Below, in pieces: positions 9,417 to 17,719 of a stretch of 64,000 nucleotides of DNA. The position numbers and the translations under genes were made by a program. The stretch's first letter is position 1, and each line of letters starts with the position of its first letter. The notes under the pieces were generated by a model that ran no database searches, was not told the origin of the DNA, and saw only the letters and a program-made list of their open reading frames with translations. This DNA comes from Flavicella sediminum (GTDB lineage Bacteria > Bacteroidota > Bacteroidia > Flavobacteriales > Flavobacteriaceae), in contig NZ_VDET01000008.1 of assembly GCF_006381105.1 (NCBI RefSeq), positions 186,001 through 250,000 on the forward strand. Reading direction: 5' to 3'.

Positions 9417-10724
9417 ATGATTTTAGTTTATACACATAAAATAACCCCAAGAATAACCTATATCTTCAAACATATATTTGTTAGAGTTTTAAATTCACAG
9501 GTATCGTTTACCACTAAAATTGAAGATTTTGTGGCACATAATGGCGTGAAATTTACCTATTCAAAAGTGGCCTTGGGAAGTGAGTTTTTTATTAGAAGTC
9601 ATGATTTACTTTTTGAGCAAGGAATTAATGATATTGAAATTTCTATGCAAAAATGGAAAGATGACGTGCCTTGTTTTTTTAATGCAGGAAAAAAATCTTC
9701 AATTCCATTTGATGTTTTTGCAGCAAGTTTCTATTTGTTAACTCGTTATGAAGAATACCTACCACATGTACAAGATGCCTTAGAGCGTTTTCCAGCAGAG
9801 GAAAGTTTGGCGTTTAAAAATGATTTTTTAGAAAAACCGGTTATTGATATTTGGGCGTATGCATTGAAAGAAGAATTACAACTTCGTTTTCCCGAACATA
9901 ATTTTGAACCAAGAAAATACAAATATCTTAGTTTGTTTACCATTAATGAGGCGTTTATTTACAGAGCCAAAGGTGTGGTAAGGAGTACAGGTGGTTTTAT
10001 TTTTGATTTTTTTAGTCTTAAACTATCTGCCTTTTGGAGCCGAGCCATGGTGTTGCTGAAAATTAGCAAGGACCCTTATGATACTTTTGGAAGAATTGTG
10101 AGTTTGCAAAGAAAATACAAAGTAAATACGTCTATCTTTTTTTTAATAGCCAATTTTACCACCTTCGATACAAATATTTCGCTGACCAAAAATAAATTTC
10201 GTTTGCTTATAAAATCGATGTCTGATTATGTAAATGTGGGCTTGAATGCTTCTTTTTTTACCATGAAGAATGTGGAGTTGCTAAAGAAGGAAATGAAAAA
10301 GTTGGAAGCAATTATTAATATTCCGACCTTAAAAACCAAGCAGCATATGCTTCGATTAGATTTACCTGAGAGTTATCAAAATTTGATTGATTTAGAAGTT
10401 GAGGAAGATTATTCTATGGGGTATCCTCAGTATTTAGGTTTTAGAGCAAGTACTTGTACTCCTTTTTATTTTTACGATTTGGATTTTGAAATTCAAACCC
10501 CTTTAAAAGTAGTGCCTTTTGCTGTTTCTGATCATGTTTTAAAAGAAAGATTAGGCTTGTCAGAAAAACAAGCGCTTCGAAAAATTAAAGAAATTCATAC
10601 CCATGTAAAAAAAGTCGATGGTACTTTTGTCACCTTATTTCACAACGAATTACTTTCAAATTATGGTGAATGGAAGGGGTGGAAGCATTTTTACGAACAG
10701 GTGATTGTGCTAGTCAATGAATAA
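9417..10724 (+). CDS. Polysaccharide deacetylase-like protein (DUF7033 type)
   Basis: I chose ATG at 9417 (435 aa): it gives the expected N-terminus MILVYTHKITPRITYIFKH and avoids a long overlap with the upstream gene. The protein has an N-terminal DUF7033-like half and a C-terminal half resembling NodB-type deacetylases, which remove acetyl groups from cell-surface glycans. At the places where active NodB enzymes carry the Asp pair and the HxxxH/S motif, this protein reads FTINEAF and VGLNASF. The metal ligands therefore appear to be missing, which I believe is common in this flavobacterial subgroup. A polysaccharide-related role is inferred from the fold and neighbours; catalysis is doubtful. 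Confidence 0.75.
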   Translation: MILVYTHKITPRITYIFKHIFVRVLNSQVSFTTKIEDFVAHNGVKFTYSKVALGSEFFIRSHDLLFEQGINDIEISMQKWKDDVPCFFNAGKKSSIPFDVFAASFYLLTRYEEYLPHVQDALERFPAEESLAFKNDFLEKPVIDIWAYALKEELQLRFPEHNFEPRKYKYLSLFTINEAFIYRAKGVVRSTGGFIFDFFSLKLSAFWSRAMVLLKISKDPYDTFGRIVSLQRKYKVNTSIFFLIANFTTFDTNISLTKNKFRLLIKSMSDYVNVGLNASFFTMKNVELLKKEMKKLEAIINIPTLKTKQHMLRLDLPESYQNLIDLEVEEDYSMGYPQYLGFRASTCTPFYFYDLDFEIQTPLKVVPFAVSDHVLKERLGLSEKQALRKIKEIHTHVKKVDGTFVTLFHNELLSNYGEWKGWKHFYEQVIVLVNE

Positions 10725-10776
10725 TCTTCCTTAAGCTACTTAATTTCTTTGTCAAATGAAGGAGACAAATTACTAT

Positions 10777-11181
10777 TTATAAAATAGGTTTTAGGCTACT
10801 TTCAAATTCAGCATATTCTCTAATATAATCTTCTTCAGAAAATAAACCGGAATTCAATACCAAGCAAGTACTTCCGCTCGAGAAATTTTCCAATTCGCGC
10901 CAAACATTTTTTTCGATTAAAAGACCTTTGTTGGGATTGTTTAAAAAAACGGTTTTCTTTTCCATTCCATTGTCAAGTTTTACAAAAAAACTTCCTGAAA
11001 TAGGAATCAACAATTCTAGTTGCTCTTTATGTGCATGGCCTCCCCTGTACGAGTCGGATGGAACGTCATATAAATAATACACCCGTTTAATTTTAAAAGG
11101 AATTGTATTGCCTTCTATAACAGCAAGATTTCCTCTTGGGTCTGAAATTTTAGGAATGTCTATTATACGGATGTTGTGCAT
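10777..11181 (-). CDS. FdtA/QdtA-type dTDP-sugar 3,4-ketoisomerase (cupin)
   Basis: 134 aa, a single RmlC-like cupin. The family signatures SDPRGNLAVIEG near the start and YRGGHAHKEQLELLIPISG in the barrel (paired His) are complete. FdtA-family enzymes isomerise dTDP-4-keto-6-deoxyglucose to the 3-keto form, which a DegT-family aminotransferase then aminates. Such an aminotransferase is encoded at 15490-16590, so together they could make a dTDP-3-amino-3,6-dideoxyhexose. The gene stands alone on the minus strand between a plus-strand deacetylase and a plus-strand glycosyltransferase. Whether it acts on the Fuc3N or Qui3N branch cannot be told from sequence by eye. Confidence 0.85.
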   Translation of the reverse strand: MHNIRIIDIPKISDPRGNLAVIEGNTIPFKIKRVYYLYDVPSDSYRGGHAHKEQLELLIPISGSFFVKLDNGMEKKTVFLNNPNKGLLIEKNVWRELENFSSGSTCLVLNSGLFSEEDYIREYAEFESSLKPIL

Positions 11182-11200
11182 ATGATAAATTAAATCGGAG

Positions 11201-11208
11201 TATATTTG
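11201..11208 (+). promoter_or_regulatory. Probable -7 promoter box for the glycosyltransferase gene
   Basis: TATATTTG matches TAnnTTTG and lies 32 bases upstream of the start at 11241. A TTG at 11174-11176 is rather far upstream for a -33 element, so the match rests on the -7 box alone. Confidence 0.4.
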
Positions 11209-11240
11209 AACAAAAATAGATAATTTTTTTATACCAGTAC

Positions 11241-12386
11241 ATGAGAATATTATTAGTTGGTGAATATAGTAGATTGCACAACTCTTTAAAGGAAGGTTTG
11301 ACCCAACTTGGGCATAAGGTGGTTATTATAGGTACCGGTGACGCCTTTAAAAAATACCCAGTAGATGTCAATATTGAATCCGTTTTTTTTAAATCGGGTT
11401 TGCCACTATTTATTAAAAGAGTGCTGTATAAATTGTTCAATTTTGATTTAAGAGGAATAGAACAAGGACTTCGCTTTTATACCAGTGTTCGAAAATTAGG
11501 GAATTTTGATATAGTCCAATTAATCAATGAAGAAGCGATAGATTCAACTCCTAAAATGGAAATTTTATTGTTGAAATTTTTATCTAAAAGAACCAAAAAA
11601 ATGTTTTTGCTCTCTTGTGGAACAGACCATGTTAGTGTTTCTTTTGCCAATGCTAAAAAAGTGAGGTATTCTATTTTAACGCCATTTTTTAATGGTGATG
11701 ACCCCGACAAGTCTTCCTATAATTTTGTGTTTAAATACCTTGAGAAACCCTATGTTAGGTTACATCAATTTTTATACAAAAATGTTAATGGTGTTATTGC
11801 TACAGATTTAGATTATCATATACCGTTATTGGGGAATCCGAAGTATATAGGCATGATTCCAAATCCTATAAATTGCGAAAAATTAGCGTCGACGCCTTTT
11901 AAAATTCAACAAAAAATAAGAATTTTTCACGGTATCAATTCTGGTAATTATTACAGAAAAGGAAATTATTTATTTGAAGAAGCATTGCGTATTGTTTTAG
12001 AAAAAAAACCAAACAATATTGAAGTGATTTCTACCAGAGATTTGCCGTATGATGTGTATATAAAAGAATACAATAATTGCCATATTTGTTTGGATCAGGT
12101 GTACGGATTCGATCAAGGCTATAATGCTTTGGAAGCCATGGCAAAAGGAAAAGTGGTGTTTACAGGAGCAGAGAGTGAATTCTTAGAATATTATCATTTA
12201 GAAAAAAATGAAGTCTGCATAAACGCCTTACCCAATGCTAAAAGTATGGCTGCCGAATTAGAAGCTTTAATTGAAAATCCTAATAAAATATTGGAAATTA
12301 GTAAAAATGCGCGCGCTTTTATACAGCGTGAGCATCACTATATTCAAATAGCCGAGAAATATGTGGCTAAATGGAATGAATATTAG
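11241..12386 (+). CDS. Glycosyltransferase, GT-B fold (family 1/4 type)
   Basis: 381 aa, cytosolic. The N-terminus MRILLVGEYSRLHNSLKEGL is the usual opening of a GT-B Rossmann domain. The C-terminal domain carries CLDQVYGFDQGYNALEAMAKGKVV, in which the acidic and EAMA residues correspond to the donor-binding E(x7)E region of GT4 enzymes. It is expected to add a sugar during surface-polysaccharide or lipopolysaccharide synthesis. Its stop codon overlaps that of the convergent membrane-protein gene by 4 bases (12383-12386), so there is no terminator between them. Donor and acceptor are unknown. Confidence 0.85.
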   Translation: MRILLVGEYSRLHNSLKEGLTQLGHKVVIIGTGDAFKKYPVDVNIESVFFKSGLPLFIKRVLYKLFNFDLRGIEQGLRFYTSVRKLGNFDIVQLINEEAIDSTPKMEILLLKFLSKRTKKMFLLSCGTDHVSVSFANAKKVRYSILTPFFNGDDPDKSSYNFVFKYLEKPYVRLHQFLYKNVNGVIATDLDYHIPLLGNPKYIGMIPNPINCEKLASTPFKIQQKIRIFHGINSGNYYRKGNYLFEEALRIVLEKKPNNIEVISTRDLPYDVYIKEYNNCHICLDQVYGFDQGYNALEAMAKGKVVFTGAESEFLEYYHLEKNEVCINALPNAKSMAAELEALIENPNKILEISKNARAFIQREHHYIQIAEKYVAKWNEY

Positions 12387-13639
12387 TTTTTTTTCGTTTT
12401 TAAATACCGAATAGCAAAATAGAAATAGACACAACCTAGTAAGTACTGTAAAAAAACAACGGTCATCACTTTTTGATTGGCATGTGAAGCAAAAAGATTT
12501 AAGTATTCTGTGTGAAACGTCTCGAAAACCGGAAACACAAAATCAGACAAGCCGTCTATGGGTTGAGGAATGGGCTGTAGTATTCTTAATGATAATATTG
12601 AAATAATGGCGATTGGAATCCAAAGGAGCTTGGAACGAAAAATGGCTAAATTTTTTTCAATACAAACACCAATAGCAAGCAAATACACTGGACTAAACCA
12701 AGTGAAAAAACGCTCATTGTCGGCACCTGTTAACCAGCATATTAAAAAAGAAATTATAGTAAGTACTAACAGGTATTGGTTTTTTAAATAAAAGCTTATC
12801 ATATTCTTGTAAAGTAAAAACGGAAAAATCAGCCAAATTCCGAGACTATTAAAAGCGGAAGAAATTAGCGCGTAAAAACTTTTGTTGTGTGCCCATCTAT
12901 ACAGCGCTCCAGAAAATGAATAACCGCTAGTTGTTGGGTTAACCAATTGGTGACTTATATAAATTCCTAAAAGAGCAATTGCAAAAGCTGGAATAAATAA
13001 AGTAAGCGTTGGTTTTATTTTAGAAAGCTGAATAAAAAAAAGTTGTTTTTTGTCTATTGGGTTGTACAAGCATAGCAGACTAAAAGAAAAGATTATTAAA
13101 AATTCTCGAAAGAAAACCGCCAAAAAGGAACTCACTAAAAAGAATAAATACGCCGTCAACGAAAATTTGTTTTTTAGCGATTGCGTTAAATTTAAAAAAC
13201 AAACAACAAATAGAAACGCAACGGGATCACAAGACATTGGGTAAAATTGATTGAATCGGATGTAAAAGATCCAACTGCTCATTAAAAATAGAACCAGTAA
13301 AAGGTTTATTTTTTTATTTCGAATAAAGTGTCCAAGCCAATAAAATAGTAGCAAACAGCTTAATAAAGCAGCAATTTGGTTGAGTATTAGAAAATTGGTA
13401 AAAATACTAAAAGGTAAAAAAGTTGCTAAATAGGGAGTTCCTATTCGGTAGCAAAAAGGCTCAGCGGTTGCAATGGGTTCATTTTTAGTTATTTGTTCTG
13501 TAATTTCGTAATAATGAATTCCATCATAGCCCTTGCCTTCAGCTTTTACTATTCTGTCTTGAAAATTATAATTAACAACCAGTAAAATAACAAAATACAG
13601 TCCTAATATAAAATAGGGAGTTTTTCCTTTTAGCATCAT
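12383..13639 (-). CDS. Polytopic membrane protein, GT-C-like (polysaccharide cluster)
   Basis: 418 aa from the ATG at 13639, which overlaps the stop codon of the flippase gene as TAATG. An in-frame upstream ATG at 13666 would add 9 residues and a 28-base overlap. The protein has about ten membrane segments and an early loop with GYDGIHYYEITEQI followed by FCYRIGTPYLA. An acidic residue in the first outer loop and an R-G-x-P-Y stretch are common in GT-C glycosyltransferases and related proteins. It is the last gene of the five-gene operon. It might act as a glycosyltransferase or a polymerase; the sequence does not decide. Confidence 0.65.
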   Translation of the reverse strand: MMLKGKTPYFILGLYFVILLVVNYNFQDRIVKAEGKGYDGIHYYEITEQITKNEPIATAEPFCYRIGTPYLATFLPFSIFTNFLILNQIAALLSCLLLFYWLGHFIRNKKINLLLVLFLMSSWIFYIRFNQFYPMSCDPVAFLFVVCFLNLTQSLKNKFSLTAYLFFLVSSFLAVFFREFLIIFSFSLLCLYNPIDKKQLFFIQLSKIKPTLTLFIPAFAIALLGIYISHQLVNPTTSGYSFSGALYRWAHNKSFYALISSAFNSLGIWLIFPFLLYKNMISFYLKNQYLLVLTIISFLICWLTGADNERFFTWFSPVYLLAIGVCIEKNLAIFRSKLLWIPIAIISILSLRILQPIPQPIDGLSDFVFPVFETFHTEYLNLFASHANQKVMTVVFLQYLLGCVYFYFAIRYLKTKKN

Positions 13640-14919
13640 TATTTTATGTTTTTTTTGGTCATCCATTTTTTTCGAAATAGGACAATCATTAAAATAAAAT
13701 TCAAGAAGTTAGCGGCTGCGTAAGCCATTAAAACACCATTTAAAGCAAATTTTTGCAACCAAAAAACACTTAGTATAATAAAGACGATGTAAAAAATAAC
13801 TTCTACAAATAAGTACGTTTTTATCATTGTTTTAGCCAAAAGTTGATAGCCAAAAGCCAACGATAACACTTTAAAAATATCGCCTATTATTTGCCAAATA
13901 AAAAGTTCAGTAACGGGTAAAAATTCTTGATTAAGCAATAGTAGAACTATTGGTTTTCTGAAAATAAATAGCAGACCCACAATAAAAAGAAAAGGTGGAA
14001 CCAAGGTTTTGTAGTAATTTGTTAGTTCTTTTTTTAAATCATCGTCAGAATTAATAGAAGCTAATTTGGGTAAATAGTACATCGAAATTCCTGAGGAAAT
14101 AACCAACATATAATAGTTAGAAATACGTGTCATGGCCTCCCAGTAGCCGGCAGCATTTAGGTCAATGGTATCGGCAATTAAATTTCGAATATAAAAATGA
14201 CTACTAGGTACTATGAGCGCACTTGCTAAAGTCATTATAGAAAATAATAAAAGAATTTGTAATTTGTTTTTTGAAAAGTAATGCAGCTTAAATTGAAAGG
14301 GAATTTTAAGTTTTTTAAAATAGTAAAAACTAATGCCAATAGCGAAAGATTCAATGACAGCAATTCCAAATAGCGCTCCTGCTAATAAATGTTTCCAAAT
14401 AAATAGTACGGACAATACAAGTCCGAATAAGGAAACAAAAATGTTTAGGTTGATTAAAGATTTGAATTTTTGAAACCCGTTGATAACCGCAACAAGCAAG
14501 TTGTTTATTGAATACAAGGGTAAAAATAAAGCCAAGCTATAAAGCACAAATTTGAAATTGAAGGCGTCAAACAGAAGGGTGTTGAAATAATTTGTAAAAA
14601 GAACTAAAATAATAGAAATCAACAAACTGATGCCAATGCTTGAAATTAGTGCTGTTGTGATAATTTTATTGATTTCATTTTGATCCTCTTTGTGTTCTGC
14701 TATAAGTTTGGTAACGCCAGTATCAAAACCTAAGGTTGAAAATGTTTTGTTGGTGGTGTTAAAGTTTTTAAAGTTCCCTAGGTATACCATTCCTTCACTT
14801 CCTAGAAAATGGGCAATGACTTTCATAGAAATAAAACCAGAAATAAATTTTACAATTACGGAGAGTGAGTTATAAGAAATAACTTTAAATAGTTGGTTTT
14901 TTTTGTAAAAGTTAAACAT
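13639..14919 (-). CDS. Polysaccharide flippase (Wzx-like, MOP/PST superfamily)
   Basis: 426 aa with twelve or more hydrophobic segments and little else. The N-terminus is typical of PST-family flippases (SLSVIVKFISGFISMKVIAH, then HFLGSEGMVYLGN). These proteins carry lipid-linked oligosaccharides from the cytoplasmic to the periplasmic face of the inner membrane. The start overlaps the acyltransferase gene by 8 bases, and the stop shares a base with the next start. Operon context with sugar aminotransferase and acyltransferase genes supports O-antigen-like, enterobacterial-common-antigen-like or capsule export. The family assignment is solid; the substrate is unknown. Confidence 0.85.
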   Translation of the reverse strand: MFNFYKKNQLFKVISYNSLSVIVKFISGFISMKVIAHFLGSEGMVYLGNFKNFNTTNKTFSTLGFDTGVTKLIAEHKEDQNEINKIITTALISSIGISLLISIILVLFTNYFNTLLFDAFNFKFVLYSLALFLPLYSINNLLVAVINGFQKFKSLINLNIFVSLFGLVLSVLFIWKHLLAGALFGIAVIESFAIGISFYYFKKLKIPFQFKLHYFSKNKLQILLLFSIMTLASALIVPSSHFYIRNLIADTIDLNAAGYWEAMTRISNYYMLVISSGISMYYLPKLASINSDDDLKKELTNYYKTLVPPFLFIVGLLFIFRKPIVLLLLNQEFLPVTELFIWQIIGDIFKVLSLAFGYQLLAKTMIKTYLFVEVIFYIVFIILSVFWLQKFALNGVLMAYAAANFLNFILMIVLFRKKWMTKKNIK

Positions 14920-15490
14920 CTAAGTCTTTGATTATTTTTGCAGGGTTTCCTCCCAAAACTACATTTTTAGGGAATTTCCCTGAAACAATACTTCCTGCGG
15001 CAACGACTGAATTTTCTCCAATGAAACTGCCTTTCAGTAGGGTAACATTATTACCTATAAACACATTGTTTTCAATAATTACCTCTTTGCAAATATGACT
15101 GTTACTTGTTCTTTTTTGAGGGTGAATTGAGTGAAAGTCGGAATCGTATATATGACAGTTTACACCAATCAAAACATTTTCACCAATGCGTATATTTGTT
15201 TTTTCGGCAATAAAACTTGCGTTGTTGTTTATAGCGGTGTTTTTTCCTATAACAATAGTTGCTTCTTTTTCTCGTGCTTCAAAATAAGAATAGTGTGAAT
15301 AAAAATTGGGAGATTTTACGACTCCTAATTGTACGTTTTTTTCAAAAGAAATACTTCCGTATCCGTTGCATAAAACAGGATGAAATACCAATGGCTTGCC
15401 TAGAATTTTTTTACATGTCGACAAATAGTTGTATTTTAAAATACGAAGTTGTACAAAGAAGAAATTTTTCAAAAAACGGTAGATTTTCAT
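14912..15490 (-). CDS. Hexapeptide-repeat acyltransferase (LbetaH, WbbJ/maltose O-acetyltransferase type)
   Basis: 192 aa. The C-terminal two thirds is a left-handed beta-helix with clear hexapeptide turns (IGENVLIGVNCHIYDSDFH, VIIENNVFIGNNVTLLKGS, IGENSVVAAGSIV) and the closing GGNPAKIIK motif of xenobiotic/sugar acetyltransferases. The His in the HIYDSDFHSIHP segment matches the catalytic region of this group. It probably acetylates a sugar of the nascent glycan. It might be the N-acetylase acting after the aminotransferase (the role of FdtC), but it more resembles O-acetyltransferases. It starts on the stop of the aminotransferase gene (TAATG). Confidence 0.85.
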   Translation of the reverse strand: MKIYRFLKNFFFVQLRILKYNYLSTCKKILGKPLVFHPVLCNGYGSISFEKNVQLGVVKSPNFYSHYSYFEAREKEATIVIGKNTAINNNASFIAEKTNIRIGENVLIGVNCHIYDSDFHSIHPQKRTSNSHICKEVIIENNVFIGNNVTLLKGSFIGENSVVAAGSIVSGKFPKNVVLGGNPAKIIKDLDV

Positions 15491-16590
15491 TAATAACGGT
15501 TTAAGGTATTAATTATTTTTTCTATTTCAAAAGTTTCCAAAATAGGGTTTAAGGGGATGCTGAGTGTTTGCTTGTGAATTTGTTCTGTAATAGGGAAATT
15601 CAGGGTATTCCACTCTTGAAATGCTTGTTGTTTATGAGGTGGAGTGGGGTAGTGAATCATACTTTCAATACCATTGTCCAATAAATATTTTTTTAAGTTG
15701 TCTCTTTCTTCAGTAAGAATCGTAAAGATGTGAAAAACATGATCCTTTCCACCTGAAAATTTAGGCAATAACAATTTCGGGTTTTTTATGGAAGTCAGGT
15801 AGTGTGCTGCAATAGCCCTACGTTTGTCATTGTCACCTTCAAGTGATTTTAACTTAACGGATAAGAAAGCGGCTTGTATTTCATCCAATCTACTATTGAT
15901 GCCTTTTAATGTATTGACGTCTTTTTTTTCAGAACCGTAATTGGCAATTTTTTTGATGATTTGATATAGTTTGTCATCATTGGTGGTAATGGCACCACCA
16001 TCACCTAAAGCTCCAAGATTTTTTGAAGGATAAAAACTAAAGCCAGCTGCATTTGATAAATTACCCGCTTTTTGTCCGGAGTTGTTCATTGCTCCATGCG
16101 CTTGAGCAGCATCTTCAAGCAATAAAAGCTTGTGCTCTTTTGCCATTTGTTGAAGAGTTTCCATATTAGCCAATTGCCCGTATAAATGTACCGCTAATAT
16201 TCCCTTTGTTTTAGGGCTAATGTGTTGTTGTACTAACGCAGGGTTGATATTAAATGTTGCGCTATCGGGTTCAATTAAAATAGGACTAAGCCCTGTTTCT
16301 GTGATGGCTAAAATTGTAGCAATATATGTATTGGCCGGCACAAGTATCTCGTCACCAATTTGTAAGCGCCCAAGGGCTAAATATCCTTTAAAAATAATTT
16401 TTAATGCATCCAACCCGTTTCCTACACCTAAGCAATATTGCGTACCGCAATAGGCTGCAAAATCCTTTTCAAAGTTGCTTGTTTGTTTGCCTTTAATATA
16501 CCAACCACTCTGTAAAAAGCTGTTGAAGCTTTTTTTGAATTCAATTTCAAAAGGTTGGTTGACTTTCTTTAAGTCATTAAATTTTATCAT
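15490..16590 (-). CDS. DegT/DnrJ/EryC1/StrS sugar aminotransferase (FdtB/QdtB-like)
   Basis: PLP-dependent sugar aminotransferase, 366 aa. I start at ATG 16590, which overlaps the preceding stop as ATGA; the next start 6 bases upstream is a TTG. Family landmarks are present: VPANTYIATILAI, the LLLEDAAQAHGA aspartate, and the PLP-binding Lys in GFSFYPSKNLGALGDGGAI. The N-terminus MIKFNDLKKVNQ is like FdtB/QdtB/VioA-type enzymes. With the FdtA-like isomerase at 10777-11181 it would place an amino group at C3 of a dTDP-6-deoxyhexose. The enzymes making the dTDP precursor (RmlA, RmlB) are not in the window. Confidence 0.9.
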   Translation of the reverse strand: MIKFNDLKKVNQPFEIEFKKSFNSFLQSGWYIKGKQTSNFEKDFAAYCGTQYCLGVGNGLDALKIIFKGYLALGRLQIGDEILVPANTYIATILAITETGLSPILIEPDSATFNINPALVQQHISPKTKGILAVHLYGQLANMETLQQMAKEHKLLLLEDAAQAHGAMNNSGQKAGNLSNAAGFSFYPSKNLGALGDGGAITTNDDKLYQIIKKIANYGSEKKDVNTLKGINSRLDEIQAAFLSVKLKSLEGDNDKRRAIAAHYLTSIKNPKLLLPKFSGGKDHVFHIFTILTEERDNLKKYLLDNGIESMIHYPTPPHKQQAFQEWNTLNFPITEQIHKQTLSIPLNPILETFEIEKIINTLNRY

Positions 16591-17564
16591 AGCCAAAGAT
16601 TTTCTATGTTTTTGAAATTTTCGGTTTTTATAGCGTAACGATTGTAAAGTACTGGTTGGCTCTCAAAGCCACTTTTCCAATAAAATAATGCTTCGTTAAT
16701 TTGTGTTTTGTCTTCAGATGAGGAAGTTCCAAAGCTGAAATAATGAGCGTTTTTAAAAACCGTGAAGATCAACTCGTAAAACAACAAATCAATTCCGCCT
16801 AATGAATTGTATTTTTTCAATCCTGATGTGTATTGCGCATGTGCTACCTTATTAGCGTAGTAAATGGTCGTTCCTCCTATAATTTTATCCTCGTAATAAA
16901 TATTAAATTGGCGAATATTTTTGGGGAAGCGCTTTTTTAAAAGGCTTATTTCTTGCAATGAATGAACAGGAGAGGCCTTGTACTTTTCTTTCAGATTCGG
17001 TATTAAGACTTCTTTCCAGAAGGAACTAAGGTCTTGTTCTTCAGTAATTTTAATACCGTTTTTAATCCCTAATTTCACACCTCTTTTTCTCGATTTAGAC
17101 AGGTTTATTTGAGTTCTTAAATCAGTGGCTAATGAAATTTCACTAGACAATAGTTTTGCTTCTAAGGTTTTTGTTAATGCATAAAATTCTTCAGATACAA
17201 TTTTGGTATAAATAGAAGGCAAAGGTTTTACCACAAAGCATGCTATTTTATGTTGATATAGAAATTCTAAAATGGTTTTAAAAATATGGCAATAATCTCT
17301 AAAAGTACAATTGTCATGTGTTACAATACCTCCGTATGTGAGCCCGGAATGAGTGCTTACTGTCGTTTCTTTTTTATTAGCAGGAAGTACGGCTATTAAA
17401 ACTTCTTTTTTAAAAATCAACAATGAAAAATCTTTAAATCGATCTTGATGATAATCCATATAAGCACGCTCAAATAGAAAAGTTGCATTTTTTGCTGCTT
17501 TTACAAATGCATCCCATTCGGACTTATATAAACTATTGTATGGTATTGTTTTAAATATGCTCAT
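16587..17564 (-). CDS. GNAT/FemAB-like N-acyltransferase
   Basis: 325 aa and the first gene of the polysaccharide operon. It has the two-lobed layout of FemAB-type proteins. The motif NLSKSRKRGVKLGIKNGIKI near residue 155 is the conserved basic stretch that opens the second GNAT lobe, and GGTTIYYANKVAHAQYTSG with SLGGIDLLFYELI near residue 235 matches the acyl-donor-binding region. FemAB-family members transfer amino-acyl groups from aminoacyl-tRNA, and related proteins in glycan clusters acylate amino sugars. Here a role in decorating the 3-amino sugar is an inference from position. It overlaps the aminotransferase gene by 4 bases. Confidence 0.75.
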   Translation of the reverse strand: MSIFKTIPYNSLYKSEWDAFVKAAKNATFLFERAYMDYHQDRFKDFSLLIFKKEVLIAVLPANKKETTVSTHSGLTYGGIVTHDNCTFRDYCHIFKTILEFLYQHKIACFVVKPLPSIYTKIVSEEFYALTKTLEAKLLSSEISLATDLRTQINLSKSRKRGVKLGIKNGIKITEEQDLSSFWKEVLIPNLKEKYKASPVHSLQEISLLKKRFPKNIRQFNIYYEDKIIGGTTIYYANKVAHAQYTSGLKKYNSLGGIDLLFYELIFTVFKNAHYFSFGTSSSEDKTQINEALFYWKSGFESQPVLYNRYAIKTENFKNIENLWL

Positions 17565-17589
17565 TTACAAAAAGAAGTTGCTAGTAGCA

Positions 17590-17597
17590 CAAATATA
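17590..17597 (-). promoter_or_regulatory. Probable -7 promoter box of the polysaccharide operon
   Basis: On the minus strand this reads TATATTTG, a perfect TAnnTTTG, about 25 bases before the start of the GNAT gene. No convincing -33 TTG is seen at 19-21 bases. Confidence 0.5.
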
Positions 17598-17672
17598 CAG
17601 TTAATTGATTTTATCAGATTAAAAGTTTAGGGTTAATTGGACAATAAGACGTTTATCATTTGGAATTGGTAG

Positions 17673-17702
17673 TTGCGCATTTCAAATTAATAAATATCTT
17701 TA
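17673..17702 (+). promoter_or_regulatory. Probable promoter of the secreted hypothetical gene
   Basis: TTG at 17673-17675, a 19-base spacer and TATCTTTA at 17695-17702 fit the Bacteroidota -33/-7 pattern with one mismatch in the last base. The start codon follows 17 bases later. Confidence 0.45.
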
Positions 17703-17719
17703 CGAAATAATCACTGATC

